NCBI RefSeq assembly: GCF_002161215.1
Contig: NZ_NFMB01000008.1
Location: forward strand, 62,001-126,000
DNA: 64,000 nucleotides
Source: Flavonifractor sp. An10
GTDB lineage: Bacteria > Bacillota > Clostridia > Oscillospirales > Oscillospiraceae
Reading direction: 5' to 3'
The notes under the pieces were generated by a model. It was not told the origin of the DNA. It saw only the letters and a program-made list of their open reading frames with translations, and searched no databases. Shown one piece after another: positions 39,644 to 47,811 of this stretch (the first letter of the stretch is position 1; the number at the start of each line of letters is the position of its first letter). The translations under genes and the position numbers were made by a program.

Positions 39644-40534
39644 TCAGATGAACGCGGCGAAGGGAGAGAGGGCCGACTCCTCCAGTTCCTCCTTGGTGTA
39701 CAGGCGGTCAAATCCGCAGATGATCCGGCCAGCAAAGGACTGGCCCGCCGCCAGAGAGAGCCCGTCCTGCAGGAAAGGCCTGACCTCTACGCCGTTCAGG
39801 TCGGGCTGAGGGGACACCTGCATGGCGGTCATGGTGCTATACGCGGAGACGGTCAGGGCTGCCTCGACGTGGGATAGCTCCGCCATGGGTTTAATCTCCT
39901 CCTTGTCAAAGACAAAGGTCTGGGGGCGGTTCGCCAGGGGGACGAAGGCCAGCTCTCCATAGGAGGTCTGGGCAACGGGAACTTTCTGCCCGCCCAGGAG
40001 GACCTCCGGACAGAAGGTGCGCAGCGTATAACCGGCGAATGACGGGGACTCTTGTAGCCGAAGAACTAAGGCGGAGGTGAGGGAGATGCAGGCATCCTGT
40101 TCCGGGGTAGCGAACAGGTCAATGACGATCCGGTTCAGGTTGACCCACATGACCCGCGCGCCCAGGGCACAGGCAATGCCCGCCGGGGTGCTCTCTGCCG
40201 GGAGGCGGCAGGAGAGAAACAGATGGTTCTCCCCGACTTCCTCCACGTTCCAGTGCCGGTGGGCCGTGGGGAGTGGGTGGCCGTTCAGCGTGCCGGTTAC
40301 CGCCCCCAGATCCAACCGGCCGGTCTGGTACTCTTCCAGGGTGTCATACCCGCACAGGACGTTGTGCATCTGCCCATCCCTGCCGTGGATGTGGATTCCC
40401 TTTATGGTGCATCCATAATCGGAGACCTCAATATAGTCGTTGGTGTTGTTCGGGATCCGGAAGATGGACACCTCCGCCCCGTCGACTGTCCCAAAGTGAG
40501 CCGTCACAATCTTCTGCTCCACTGGTACACTCAT
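39644..40534 (-). CDS. Aldose 1-epimerase (GalM)-like protein
   Basis: 296 residues of galactose-mutarotase fold. The start region IFRIPNNTNDYIEVSDYGCTIKGIHIHGRDGQMHNVLCGYDTLEEY is clear GalM. The segment where GalM has its first catalytic His (NGHPLPTAHRHWN) is altered and shortened, and the total is ~40 residues shorter than usual, so the substrate or activity may differ. Start uncertain: AAAGGA abuts the ATG at 40534, while a GTG four codons further in would have 12-nt spacing. First gene after the minus-strand sigma-54 promoter, ahead of abfD. Confidence 0.75.
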   Translation of the reverse strand: MSVPVEQKIVTAHFGTVDGAEVSIFRIPNNTNDYIEVSDYGCTIKGIHIHGRDGQMHNVLCGYDTLEEYQTGRLDLGAVTGTLNGHPLPTAHRHWNVEEVGENHLFLSCRLPAESTPAGIACALGARVMWVNLNRIVIDLFATPEQDACISLTSALVLRLQESPSFAGYTLRTFCPEVLLGGQKVPVAQTSYGELAFVPLANRPQTFVFDKEEIKPMAELSHVEAALTVSAYSTMTAMQVSPQPDLNGVEVRPFLQDGLSLAAGQSFAGRIICGFDRLYTKEELEESALSPFAAFI

Positions 40535-40585
40535 TCCTTTCTGTCGTTGTGAATTATCTGCGAAAAACCAGCTGTCAATTGAACA

Positions 40586-40601
40586 AGCATATTTCATGCC
40601 A
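40586..40601 (-). promoter_or_regulatory. Sigma-54 promoter, galM-abfD-acd-etfBA arm
   Basis: Minus strand reads TGGCATGAAATATGCT: the -24 GG and -12 GC are spaced exactly as in sigma-54 promoters. It gives a ~40-nt leader before the galM-like ATG. It is one arm of a ~19-bp inverted repeat shared with the plus-strand promoter. Confidence 0.75.
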
Positions 40602-40629
40602 ACTATGAAAAGCTGCCGGAAGCAAAAGT

Positions 40630-40645
40630 TGGCACGAAATGTGCT
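40630..40645 (+). promoter_or_regulatory. Sigma-54 promoter, cupin-aldolase arm
   Basis: TGGCACGAAATGTGCT matches TGGCAC-N5-TTGCW with one mismatch. It points at the cupin gene (leader ~105 nt). Confidence 0.8.
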
Positions 40646-40759
40646 TATTTCATGAGCAAAGACGCAGGGCAGCCCGCCCACCTCCACGAGGCGGCTGTTC
40701 CACCCGGGGGGAAAGCCGGCTGCCTGCTGCGGCTGTGAAAACAGAAAGGATGCGTGACT

Positions 40760-41236
40760 ATGGCTAAAATCATGTACGGGAACTACAACGACCTGCCCTG
40801 GATGCCCAACCACAAGAAAGACGTGGATGGCAAGGTGATGTGCTACATGAAGTGTTTCGCCATGGAGGCCGCCAACATGCACATGTGCATCGGCAAGATG
40901 TACAACGGCATGCCCATCGGCCCCCACACCCACCCCAACGAGCAGATCGCCACGGTGGTGAAGGGCGAGTGCGACTACTGGGTGGACGGCGTGCCCTACC
41001 GTCTGGCCCCCGGCTGCTGGGTCAACGTTCCCCCCCACTATGTCCACTATGCCCACGTCTATCGCTCCCAGGGCCCCTGCTACCAGATGGACATCATGTC
41101 CCCTAAGCGCTCTTCTAGCTGCGACGAGTACAAGGCCTGGCTGAAGGCGGAGTTTGACATCGACTGGGACGCCGGTGGACGGGAAGTGCCCGACCTGACC
41201 GCGCCCCAGGATCCCAAGGCGGAGGTCAGGGCGTAA
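40760..41236 (+). CDS. Cupin-domain protein
   Basis: 158 residues. A single cupin beta-barrel: MPIGPHTHPNEQIATVVKGECDYWVDG (motif 1 with two His and a Glu as metal ligands), then LAPGCWVNVPPHYVHYAHVY (motif 2 with His). Such small cupins act as isomerases, dioxygenases or lyases on sugars and carboxylates; the substrate is not readable. ATG at 40760 lies 9 nt after AAAGGA. It opens the plus-strand arm of the catabolic island and is followed by a hairpin and the HpcH/HpaI aldolase. Confidence 0.85.
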   Translation: MAKIMYGNYNDLPWMPNHKKDVDGKVMCYMKCFAMEAANMHMCIGKMYNGMPIGPHTHPNEQIATVVKGECDYWVDGVPYRLAPGCWVNVPPHYVHYAHVYRSQGPCYQMDIMSPKRSSSCDEYKAWLKAEFDIDWDAGGREVPDLTAPQDPKAEVRA

Positions 41237-41241
41237 ATTCC

Positions 41242-41271
41242 GGCGGGCCCCGCCGCCGGGGCCCGCCTTTT
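41242..41271 (+). terminator. Hairpin after cupin gene
   Basis: GGCGGGCCCC and facing arm followed by TTTT, 6 nt after the stop. The next gene, 50 nt on, has no clear promoter, so this may act as a partial terminator within an operon. Confidence 0.65.
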
Positions 41272-41321
41272 CCCTCATTTTATCCGGCTGCCGGCCGGGA
41301 AAGAAAGGAATCTCGTCCGCT

Positions 41322-42119
41322 ATGAAAATGCGTAACTTTGTCAAGGAAAAAATCGCCGCAAACGGGTATGCTTTGGGAGCCTTTGTGGCCTCCGGATCCC
41401 CCACCAACTGCGAATTGCTGGGTCTCAACGGCCTGGACTTCATCATCATCGACTGCGAGCACGCCGAGACCAACACCGAGACCATCGTGCAGATGTGCCG
41501 GGCCGCTGAGATGTACGGCACCGCCCCCCTGGTGCGGGTGTATGACCCGGACGATGGCCCCATGATGAGCCGGATGCTGGACGTGGGCCTTCACGGGGTC
41601 ATGGCTCCCCTCATCGGCACCCCGGAGCAAGCACAAAACCTGGTGAATTTCACCAAATACGCCCCCCTGGGCAAGCGGGGCGCCAACGGCGGCCGCGGCC
41701 CCCGCTGGGGCCTCTATGAGGACTATATCCACGTCGCCAACGACAACTGCCTGGCCATCGCTCAGTGCGAGTCCATCGAGGGGCTGGAGAATGTGGAGAA
41801 GATTGCCGCCACGCCCGGCCTGGATGCCATTTTCATTGGTACGGGTGACCTGTCTCTGGAGATGGGCATCGCCTTCAAGGCCGACTCCTCCGCCAGCCAC
41901 ACGGTGGACGCCCCTCAGATCGTGGCTGCTATTGACCGGGTGCTGGCCGCCTGCCGGAAGAATCATGTCATCCCCGGCATCGTCACCGCCAGCGCAGAAG
42001 ATGCTGCCCGCCGCATTCGCCAGGGTTTCCAGTTTGTCACCTGCATGAACGATCTGGGATTTTTCCGGAGCCGCAGTGCCCAGCATATCAACACCGTGCG
42101 GGAACTGGCCGGAAAATAG
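41322..42119 (+). CDS. HpcH/HpaI-family (class II pyruvate) aldolase
   Basis: 265 residues. Family motifs: GAFVASGSPTNCELLGLNGLDFIIIDCEHAETN (metal/pyruvate-binding region), VRVYDPDDGPMMSRMLDVGLHGVMAPLIGT (Arg and the VxAP motif), IAQCESIEGLENVEKIA (metal-binding Glu) and IFIGTGDLSLEMG (Asp ligand). These enzymes reversibly cleave 2-keto-3-deoxy or 4-hydroxy-2-oxo acids to pyruvate and an aldehyde. With the enolase-superfamily dehydratase further downstream it could form a dehydrate-then-cleave pathway for a sugar acid. Confidence 0.92.
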   Translation: MKMRNFVKEKIAANGYALGAFVASGSPTNCELLGLNGLDFIIIDCEHAETNTETIVQMCRAAEMYGTAPLVRVYDPDDGPMMSRMLDVGLHGVMAPLIGTPEQAQNLVNFTKYAPLGKRGANGGRGPRWGLYEDYIHVANDNCLAIAQCESIEGLENVEKIAATPGLDAIFIGTGDLSLEMGIAFKADSSASHTVDAPQIVAAIDRVLAACRKNHVIPGIVTASAEDAARRIRQGFQFVTCMNDLGFFRSRSAQHINTVRELAGK

Positions 42120-42144
42120 ACCGCCCTGTTCGGCCGAAACAGCC

Positions 42145-42176
42145 AAAAAACAGGCGGAAAAAGCCGCCTGTTTTTT
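42145..42176 (+). terminator. Intrinsic terminator of the cupin-aldolase operon
   Basis: ACAGGCGG/CCGCCTGT stem flanked by A6 and T6, 25 nt after the aldolase stop. It works in either direction by sequence. Confidence 0.9.
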
Positions 42177-42401
42177 GTGTTTTGTGATTTGATTTTGAAT
42201 TATAGCAATAAAACTGAATTACAGCGGAAAAAACCTGATAGCATTGGAATTTTCCTCGCCGGAGCTGAATTTTGATTCACAATTAAATTATTTGTCGGTT
42301 TTCCACAGAAGACTGCGTGATAGGTGAGTATGGGCTCAACAAATCCACAGAACCCTTATATTGCGGGGTTTGCAGAGAACATCCATGTAAAAATTGGATA
42401 T
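42177..42401. other. AT-rich regulatory spacer upstream of the second sigma-54 promoter
   Basis: 225 bp of unusually low GC between the terminator and the sigma-54 promoter. It holds the palindrome TGAATTTTGATTCA (about 42267-42280) and several GAATTxxxAATT-like patches, a plausible place for enhancer sites of the neighbouring sigma-54 activators. No gene is seen. Confidence 0.45.
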
Positions 42402-42417
42402 TGGCACGTTCTTTGCT
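42402..42417 (+). promoter_or_regulatory. Sigma-54 promoter of the MBL-TRAP operon
   Basis: TGGCACGTTCTTTGCT is an exact TGGCAC-N5-TTGCT sigma-54 promoter, giving a start near 42428, about 90 nt before the MBL-fold gene. Confidence 0.9.
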
Positions 42418-42518
42418 TCCTTTTATGGTGTCTGTTATAATAACAGTATACATAACAACGTAGCACCGGCGCCGTTCAGTGCCGGGCACGGAGTATGAGA
42501 AAGGGAGTGAGAGTCTGT

Positions 42519-43265
42519 ATGGGCCTCAAAGTAGACTACCTCGGGTGGGCGGCCTTTATCCTGACAGGTCCAACTGGGACACGTCTGGTTACCGATCCAT
42601 ATCTGAGTGGGAATCCACAGACCAAGGTGCCGCCCAGCCCTGTGAGGCCGGAGGATGTCCATGTGGATCTGGTCGTCGTTTCACACTGCGCAGGTGATCA
42701 TTTCGGACAAGCTCTGGAGATTTTGGCCAACTCTGATACCACAAAACTGTTAGGTGACCACAGTACCCTGTGTTTGGCGGAGCGTGCAGGATATGGCGGT
42801 ACATGGGATCCACGCATGGAATTGACCACCAGCGGTGCTACCTATGTCCAAGGAGATTTTACCATCCACGCCGTGGATGCCCGACACATCGCCTTCAAGC
42901 ATTTTTCGGATGGCTCCTACATGACCGGCGAACCGCTTTGTTACATCATCCGGGCAAAGGACGGCCCAACCTGCTTCTTCGGCGGTGATACATCACTGAC
43001 TTACGATATGAAGCTCTGGGGTGAGCTCTTCCATCCGGATGTGGCGTTCCTGGGTATCGGAGGAGTTGATCTGCAAGGAAGAAGCCTGGATGAGATGGAT
43101 CCCCCTGCCGCCGCGATCTGCGCGGAAATGCTGGGTGTCAAAACAGTCATCCCGATGCACTACCGCACGCAGGAATACCTGGAGCAGTTCCAACAGCATC
43201 TCTCAGTGCGCTGCCCCGGGTGCCGCTGCCTCGCTATGAGGGCAGGAGATTCGGTCACTTTATAA
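42519..43265 (+). CDS. MBL-fold (UlaG/UPF0173-like) hydrolase with altered metal motif
   Basis: 248 residues, metallo-beta-lactamase fold of the UlaG/UPF0173 group, which includes lactonases. The N-terminal DYLGWAAFILTGPTGTRLVTDPYLSG is typical. The metal motif HxHxDH reads SHCAGDHFG, so the second His is replaced by Ala. Later positions look normal: HAVDARHIAF, CFFGGDTSLT and VIPMHYRTQEY. Reduced or single-metal activity is possible. I start at 42519, where AAAGGGAG lies ~11 nt upstream; the ATG at 42495 has no usable spacing. First gene after the perfect sigma-54 promoter. Confidence 0.82.
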   Translation: MGLKVDYLGWAAFILTGPTGTRLVTDPYLSGNPQTKVPPSPVRPEDVHVDLVVVSHCAGDHFGQALEILANSDTTKLLGDHSTLCLAERAGYGGTWDPRMELTTSGATYVQGDFTIHAVDARHIAFKHFSDGSYMTGEPLCYIIRAKDGPTCFFGGDTSLTYDMKLWGELFHPDVAFLGIGGVDLQGRSLDEMDPPAAAICAEMLGVKTVIPMHYRTQEYLEQFQQHLSVRCPGCRCLAMRAGDSVTL

Positions 43266-43337
43266 GATGCTCAATCCCGTTGACCGCTTTGTCCTGTTTC
43301 AGGGCGAAGTGAGAAAAATTATGGAGGAGAAGAACAC

Positions 43338-44492
43338 ATGAAAAAAAGATTTGGAAGGATCTTGGCACTGGTCTCTGTTTTCAGCCTGTTGTGTACCAGC
43401 TGTTTGGGAGGCGGCGGCACCACAGCCGCTAATGAGACCGACAGCGGCAGCAGTGAGGAACCCAGCGGCAATAGCGAGGTCACAGTAGGCCTGGAGCGCG
43501 ATGTTTACGCCATTCCCGACTATACCAACGTGGGGGACGACGTGCGGGTGATCCGGATGTCCGTCTCCATGAGTGCCTCTGACTATGGCACCTCTGCCTC
43601 CGGCGTGATGGTCAAGACCTTTGTGGACCGGGTGGAGGAACTCTCCGGCGGCAAGATGGTGGTTCAGGTGTTTCCGGCCAACCAGCTGGCCTCCACCACC
43701 GACGATATCGTCAACGGCCTGATCACCGGCGCCTTCGAAATGTCTGAGGTCGGTCAGGCCAACTGGGGCGATTACACCACCGCGTTTACCGCTCTGAATG
43801 TTCCCTTCCTGTATCCCGATGAACAGACCGCCTATAACATCATGAACAGCGAGATCGGCGATGGCATGCGGGAACAGCTGCTGACCGACACGGGCCTGCG
43901 GGCGGTTGGCTTTATGCACCTGGGTATGCGTACCCTCACCAATAATACGAAGGAGATCCACTCCCCCAGCGACATGGCAAACATGAAGCTCCGTGTACAG
44001 AGTGATCCCACTCAGATCGCAGCCTTTGAGGAACTTGGCGCTTCTGTCATGACGACCTCCTTCTCCGAGCTGTTCACCGCCCTGCAGCAGGGCCTGTGCG
44101 ATGGCCAGGACAACCCCATCATCACCATCGTGTCCCAGAAGTTCTATGAGGTGCAGAACTACATCACCATGCTCAACCACCTGCCCAACCTCTCCATGGT
44201 GGTCATCAGCGACGCTTATTATCAGTCTCTGTCCGCTGACGAGCAGAGCTGGGTCGACCAGGCCGGCCAGGAGGCCACCGAGGCATGCTACCAGACCATG
44301 CTGGACACCACCCAGACCCTGATCGACCAGCTGACGGAGTATGGCATCAATATTACCTACCTCACCGACGAGGAGTATCAGGTCTTCGTCGACTCCGTAC
44401 CCAACACCTGGGCCCTGTGTGAGGAAACCATGGGTACTGATGCCTGGAACGAGCTGCTGGCCGCCGTGGAGGCCGCCCAGAGCGAGGCATAA
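43338..44492 (+). CDS. TRAP transporter solute-binding lipoprotein (DctP family)
   Basis: 384 residues. A lipoprotein signal (LLCTSC lipobox, Cys near residue 22) and a Ser/Gly/Glu-rich linker are followed by the DctP fold. Helix-hinge features include EMSEVGQANWGDYTTAFTALNVPFLYPDEQTAYNI, and a conserved Arg lies in MKLRVQSDPTQIAAFEELGASV, which in the family contacts the ligand carboxylate. GGAGGAG precedes the ATG. It captures an organic acid outside the membrane for the DctQM permease encoded next. Confidence 0.95.
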   Translation: MKKRFGRILALVSVFSLLCTSCLGGGGTTAANETDSGSSEEPSGNSEVTVGLERDVYAIPDYTNVGDDVRVIRMSVSMSASDYGTSASGVMVKTFVDRVEELSGGKMVVQVFPANQLASTTDDIVNGLITGAFEMSEVGQANWGDYTTAFTALNVPFLYPDEQTAYNIMNSEIGDGMREQLLTDTGLRAVGFMHLGMRTLTNNTKEIHSPSDMANMKLRVQSDPTQIAAFEELGASVMTTSFSELFTALQQGLCDGQDNPIITIVSQKFYEVQNYITMLNHLPNLSMVVISDAYYQSLSADEQSWVDQAGQEATEACYQTMLDTTQTLIDQLTEYGINITYLTDEEYQVFVDSVPNTWALCEETMGTDAWNELLAAVEAAQSEA

Positions 44493-44571
44493 GAGATCAC
44501 TGAACGGCAGGACGGCCGCCCGGGGGGGTAGCTGCCCCGCCTAAAAATCAGAAAGGAAAGGAGTTTGCAAG

Positions 44572-45177
44572 GTGCGTACAGAGAAAAACTGGGCCAAAGA
44601 AATGCTGATGCACTTTGAGACCTATATCGGCTTGGCCGCCTTCCTCTTTATTACCGTAATTCTCACGGTACAGGTGGTGGGCCGGTACATCTTCGGCCAT
44701 TCCTGGGCCTGGATCGAGGAGACCAGTGTCATCGCATTTGTCATCATGATCTACTGCGGCGTGTCCGGTGCCGTCACCACCCGGCAGAACATGCGCATCG
44801 ACATGGTGCTCACCGTGGTGCCCTTCATGGCCAAAAAGGTGCTCATGATCCTGGACACCATCATCAACGCCGTCTTTGTGGGTTGGCTGACCTACTACCT
44901 GTATGAGATCGTCCTGAACATGCTGGAGTTGAACCAGGTGTACTCCGTCACCCGCATCCCCCGCGTGTCCGTCTATATTTTTATTGTTGTCATGATGGTC
45001 CTGGGCATCATCCGCTCTGTCCAGGAGGTCATCAAGCTGTCCAAAGAGAAGGAGAAGGAGCTGGGCAAGGCAGAGCCTGCCTTTGACCTGGACGCCATCT
45101 GGGAGAAGGGCAAGGCCGCCCGCGACGCCTACTTCGCCCAGCAGAAACTGAAAGGAACGGAGGGATCTGATAAATGA
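44572..45177 (+). CDS. TRAP transporter small permease (DctQ family)
   Basis: 201 residues with four membrane helices (ETYIGLAAFLFITVILTVQVVGRYIFGHSWAW first) as in DctQ. The GTG start at 44572 has GGAG 7-8 nt upstream. The stop overlaps the DctM start by 4 nt (ATGA). A charged C-terminal tail (KEKEKELGKAEPAFDLDA) is cytoplasmic. Works with DctP and DctM to import a carboxylate with Na+. Confidence 0.93.
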   Translation: MRTEKNWAKEMLMHFETYIGLAAFLFITVILTVQVVGRYIFGHSWAWIEETSVIAFVIMIYCGVSGAVTTRQNMRIDMVLTVVPFMAKKVLMILDTIINAVFVGWLTYYLYEIVLNMLELNQVYSVTRIPRVSVYIFIVVMMVLGIIRSVQEVIKLSKEKEKELGKAEPAFDLDAIWEKGKAARDAYFAQQKLKGTEGSDK

Positions 45178-46466
45178 ACGGTACTATGGTCGCGTTCGCG
45201 TTCGTCCTGCTGTTCATCCTGCTGTTCATGGGCGTGCCCATCGGCACCTCCCTGGGCATCCCGGTGGCCATCCTGGTGGCCGCCACGCAGATCACCAGCT
45301 TTGAGTACATCGCCCAGTTCCTCTACACCAAAATCGCCGACTTCACCATGCTGAGCCTGCCCTTCTTCCTGCTGGCCGGCGACATCATGGATGTGGGAGG
45401 CCTGTCAAAACGATTGGTCGCCGTGGCAAACTCCCTCATCGGCAACGTCACCGGCGCCCTGGGCACCGTGACGGTCATCGCCTGCATGTTCTTCGGCGCC
45501 GTCTCCGGCTCTGCCCCTGCCACTGTGGCCGCCATAGGCACCATCATGATCCCCCAGATGGTGTACGACGGCTATGACAAGGGTTACGCCGTGGGCCTGG
45601 TCTGCGTGGCCGGCGGCCTGGGCATTATCGTGCCCCCCTCCTTCCCCATGGTGCTCTACGGCGTGACCAACGGCGTGTCCATCGGCGACATGTTCCTGGC
45701 CGGCTGGGGCCCCTCCTTCGTGGTGGGCGGCGTGCTCATCCTCATCAACTACATCATCTGCAAGAAGCGCGGCTACAAGAGCCCCATCCCCAAGGAGACC
45801 AGCCTGAAGCTGTTCGGCAAGGCCCTGTGGGACGGCAAGTGGGCCCTGCTGATGCCCATCATCGTCCTGGGCGGCATCTACACCGGCGCCTTCTCCCCCA
45901 CCGAGGCCGGCGTGGTCTCCTGTGTGTACGGCCTGATCGTGGGCCTGTTCCTGTACAAGGAACTGGACTATAAGCGAATCCTTCCCATGTTCAAGTCCAA
46001 GGTCAACTTCCTGGGCGGCATGATGTTCTGCTTCGCTCCCGCAGGCGCCCTGGGTGCGGTGTTCGCCTACCTGGGCTATACCACCGTCATCAAAAACTTC
46101 TTCCTGAACATCTCCAGCAACCCCTACATCATCGTGCTGCTGATCTATGCCTTCCTGTTTGTGGCCGGCATGTTCGTGCAGACCGCCCCCATCATCGTCA
46201 TCATCTCTCCCCTGCTGCTGCCTGTGGCGGAGGCGGTGGGCATCGACCCCGTCCACTTCGGCATCATCATCACTCTGGCCCTGGCCGTGGCCTTTGTTAC
46301 CCCGCCCGTGGCCTACAACCTGTTTGTGGGGGCCTCCATGTCGGGCATGAGCATAAACAAGATCTCCCAAGCGGCACTCCCGTTCTTGGGTGGCCTGGTT
46401 CTGGCAGAGATTATCGTGGGCTTTATCCCCCAGATCAGTATGTTTACCGTCAACCTGTTTGGTTAG
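45174..46466 (+). CDS. TRAP transporter large permease (DctM family)
   Basis: 430 residues, about twelve membrane segments. DctM landmarks: LLFILLFMGVPIGTSLGIPVAILV, SLPFFLLAGDIMDVGGLSKRLV, FGAVSGSAPATVAAIGTIMIPQM and GGLGIIVPPSFPMVLYG in the elevator domain, and VAFVTPPVAYNLFVGASMSGM near the end. It is the transport subunit of the sigma-54-regulated TRAP system. The substrate is unknown; the neighbouring genes point to a hydroxy or keto acid. Confidence 0.96.
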   Translation: MNGTMVAFAFVLLFILLFMGVPIGTSLGIPVAILVAATQITSFEYIAQFLYTKIADFTMLSLPFFLLAGDIMDVGGLSKRLVAVANSLIGNVTGALGTVTVIACMFFGAVSGSAPATVAAIGTIMIPQMVYDGYDKGYAVGLVCVAGGLGIIVPPSFPMVLYGVTNGVSIGDMFLAGWGPSFVVGGVLILINYIICKKRGYKSPIPKETSLKLFGKALWDGKWALLMPIIVLGGIYTGAFSPTEAGVVSCVYGLIVGLFLYKELDYKRILPMFKSKVNFLGGMMFCFAPAGALGAVFAYLGYTTVIKNFFLNISSNPYIIVLLIYAFLFVAGMFVQTAPIIVIISPLLLPVAEAVGIDPVHFGIIITLALAVAFVTPPVAYNLFVGASMSGMSINKISQAALPFLGGLVLAEIIVGFIPQISMFTVNLFG

Positions 46467-46482
46467 AGGCCGCAGAGACAAA

Positions 46483-46514
46483 CTTGGAGAAGGCCCGGCC
46501 GGGCCTTCTCCAAG
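46483..46514. terminator. Hairpin after the TRAP operon
   Basis: Perfect palindrome CTTGGAGAAGGCCCGG/CCGGGCCTTCTCCAAG, 16 nt after the dctM stop. It lacks a T run on the plus strand, so termination may be partial. Confidence 0.55.
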
Positions 46515-46616
46515 TATTCCAAGGAGAGCGTTTTGACTTGCGGCCGTTCGTCCGCCCGCTGTTTCTGGCAGACCACCGGAGCTGCGTGTCGCTGTGAACG
46601 AGTTTGGGAAAGGAAC

Positions 46617-47801
46617 GTGAGGCCTACGAAAATTGTAGAACCGGAAAAGAAATATGACTTCTGGCTGAGAGGGGGCCATGTGATCGATCCTGCACGGAAT
46701 CTGGATGATGAGATGGATGTTCTGATTTCAGGATGCAGGATCGTGCCCGTACCCGAAAACGGCCATATCGACCCCGCGGATGTGAAGGAGCTTATTGACT
46801 GCTCCGGCTGTTATGTGTTTCCCGGCCTGATCGACCACCATGTCCACTTTTCCTGGAATACCTCTGGGATTACACCGGATCTGTTCTGCCTTCCCAACGG
46901 AGTTACCGCAGCCTGCGACGCGGGGAGCATAGGCACCAATGCCTTTGAGAACTTTGTTCGCTTCCGCATCCTGCCGGCCATCACCACCCTGCAGGCCTCG
47001 GTCAACGTGACCACCGGAGGTATGGCCGGGGCTGGGTATATGGAGAACATCGACCCGGCTCTCTATGACGAGCGGGCCATGACCTATCTGTTTGACCAAT
47101 ACCGGCCCTATCTCTATGGGTTCAAGCTGCGCATTGGTAAGGACATCTCCGAGGGTATGGGGCTGAAGCCCCTGGAGGAGAGCGTGAAACTGGCCCGCAA
47201 GTTTCATACCCGGCTTTCCCTCCACGCCACGTGCCCTCTGGAACCTGTCCCGGAGATCGTGAACTGTCTGGGCCGGGGGGACGTGCTATGCCACACTTTC
47301 CAGGCAAAGGGCCCCTACAGTATTCTGGACGAGAACGGCAGCATCTATCCGGAAGTTTGGAGCGCCCGGGAGCGGGGCGTCCTCTTCGACAGCGCCCAGG
47401 GCCGCATTCACTGTTCCTTCCGCGTGGCCAGGGCTGCCGTTGAGCAGGGTTTCCTCCCCGATGTGATCAGCACCGACCTGACCACCTTCAGCGTTTATCA
47501 GGAGCGTCTGTTCTCTCTGCCTGTCACCATGGCCCGCTTCTTGGCGCTGGGCATGAGCTTATACGATGTGGTTCGCTGCTGTACCGCCACTCCCGCCGAG
47601 CTCATGGGGATGGAGGAGAAGATCGGTACCCTTCGCCCGGGGGCTATGGCAGATGTAGCCATCATGAAGCTGGAAACAAGAAAATTTGAATTCCAAGACT
47701 CTTATGGCAACCATCTGCCCGCAGCCCAGCTCCTGCTGCCCCAGATGACCATCAAAGCCGGGCGGTGCTGCTGGCGGAACACTGCGTTTGCCGCCTTCTG
47801 A
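46617..47801 (+). CDS. Amidohydrolase-family enzyme (dihydroorotase/deacetylase-like)
   Basis: 394 residues. The metal motif GLIDHHVHF follows the small N-terminal beta-sandwich (DFWLRGGHVIDPARNLDDEMDVLISGCRIV). FKLRIGKDISEG carries the bridging Lys position, LSLHATCP and LCHTFQAKG the His ligands, and PDVISTDLTTF the catalytic Asp. It resembles the uncharacterised amidohydrolase/deacetylase group related to dihydroorotase and adenine deaminase. It probably opens a ring or an amide of the imported compound. The start GTG at 46617 is the best in-frame option but sits close to AAAGGA (2-3 nt), so the start is uncertain. Confidence 0.82.
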   Translation: MRPTKIVEPEKKYDFWLRGGHVIDPARNLDDEMDVLISGCRIVPVPENGHIDPADVKELIDCSGCYVFPGLIDHHVHFSWNTSGITPDLFCLPNGVTAACDAGSIGTNAFENFVRFRILPAITTLQASVNVTTGGMAGAGYMENIDPALYDERAMTYLFDQYRPYLYGFKLRIGKDISEGMGLKPLEESVKLARKFHTRLSLHATCPLEPVPEIVNCLGRGDVLCHTFQAKGPYSILDENGSIYPEVWSARERGVLFDSAQGRIHCSFRVARAAVEQGFLPDVISTDLTTFSVYQERLFSLPVTMARFLALGMSLYDVVRCCTATPAELMGMEEKIGTLRPGAMADVAIMKLETRKFEFQDSYGNHLPAAQLLLPQMTIKAGRCCWRNTAFAAF

Positions 47802-47811
47802 CGGTGATGGC

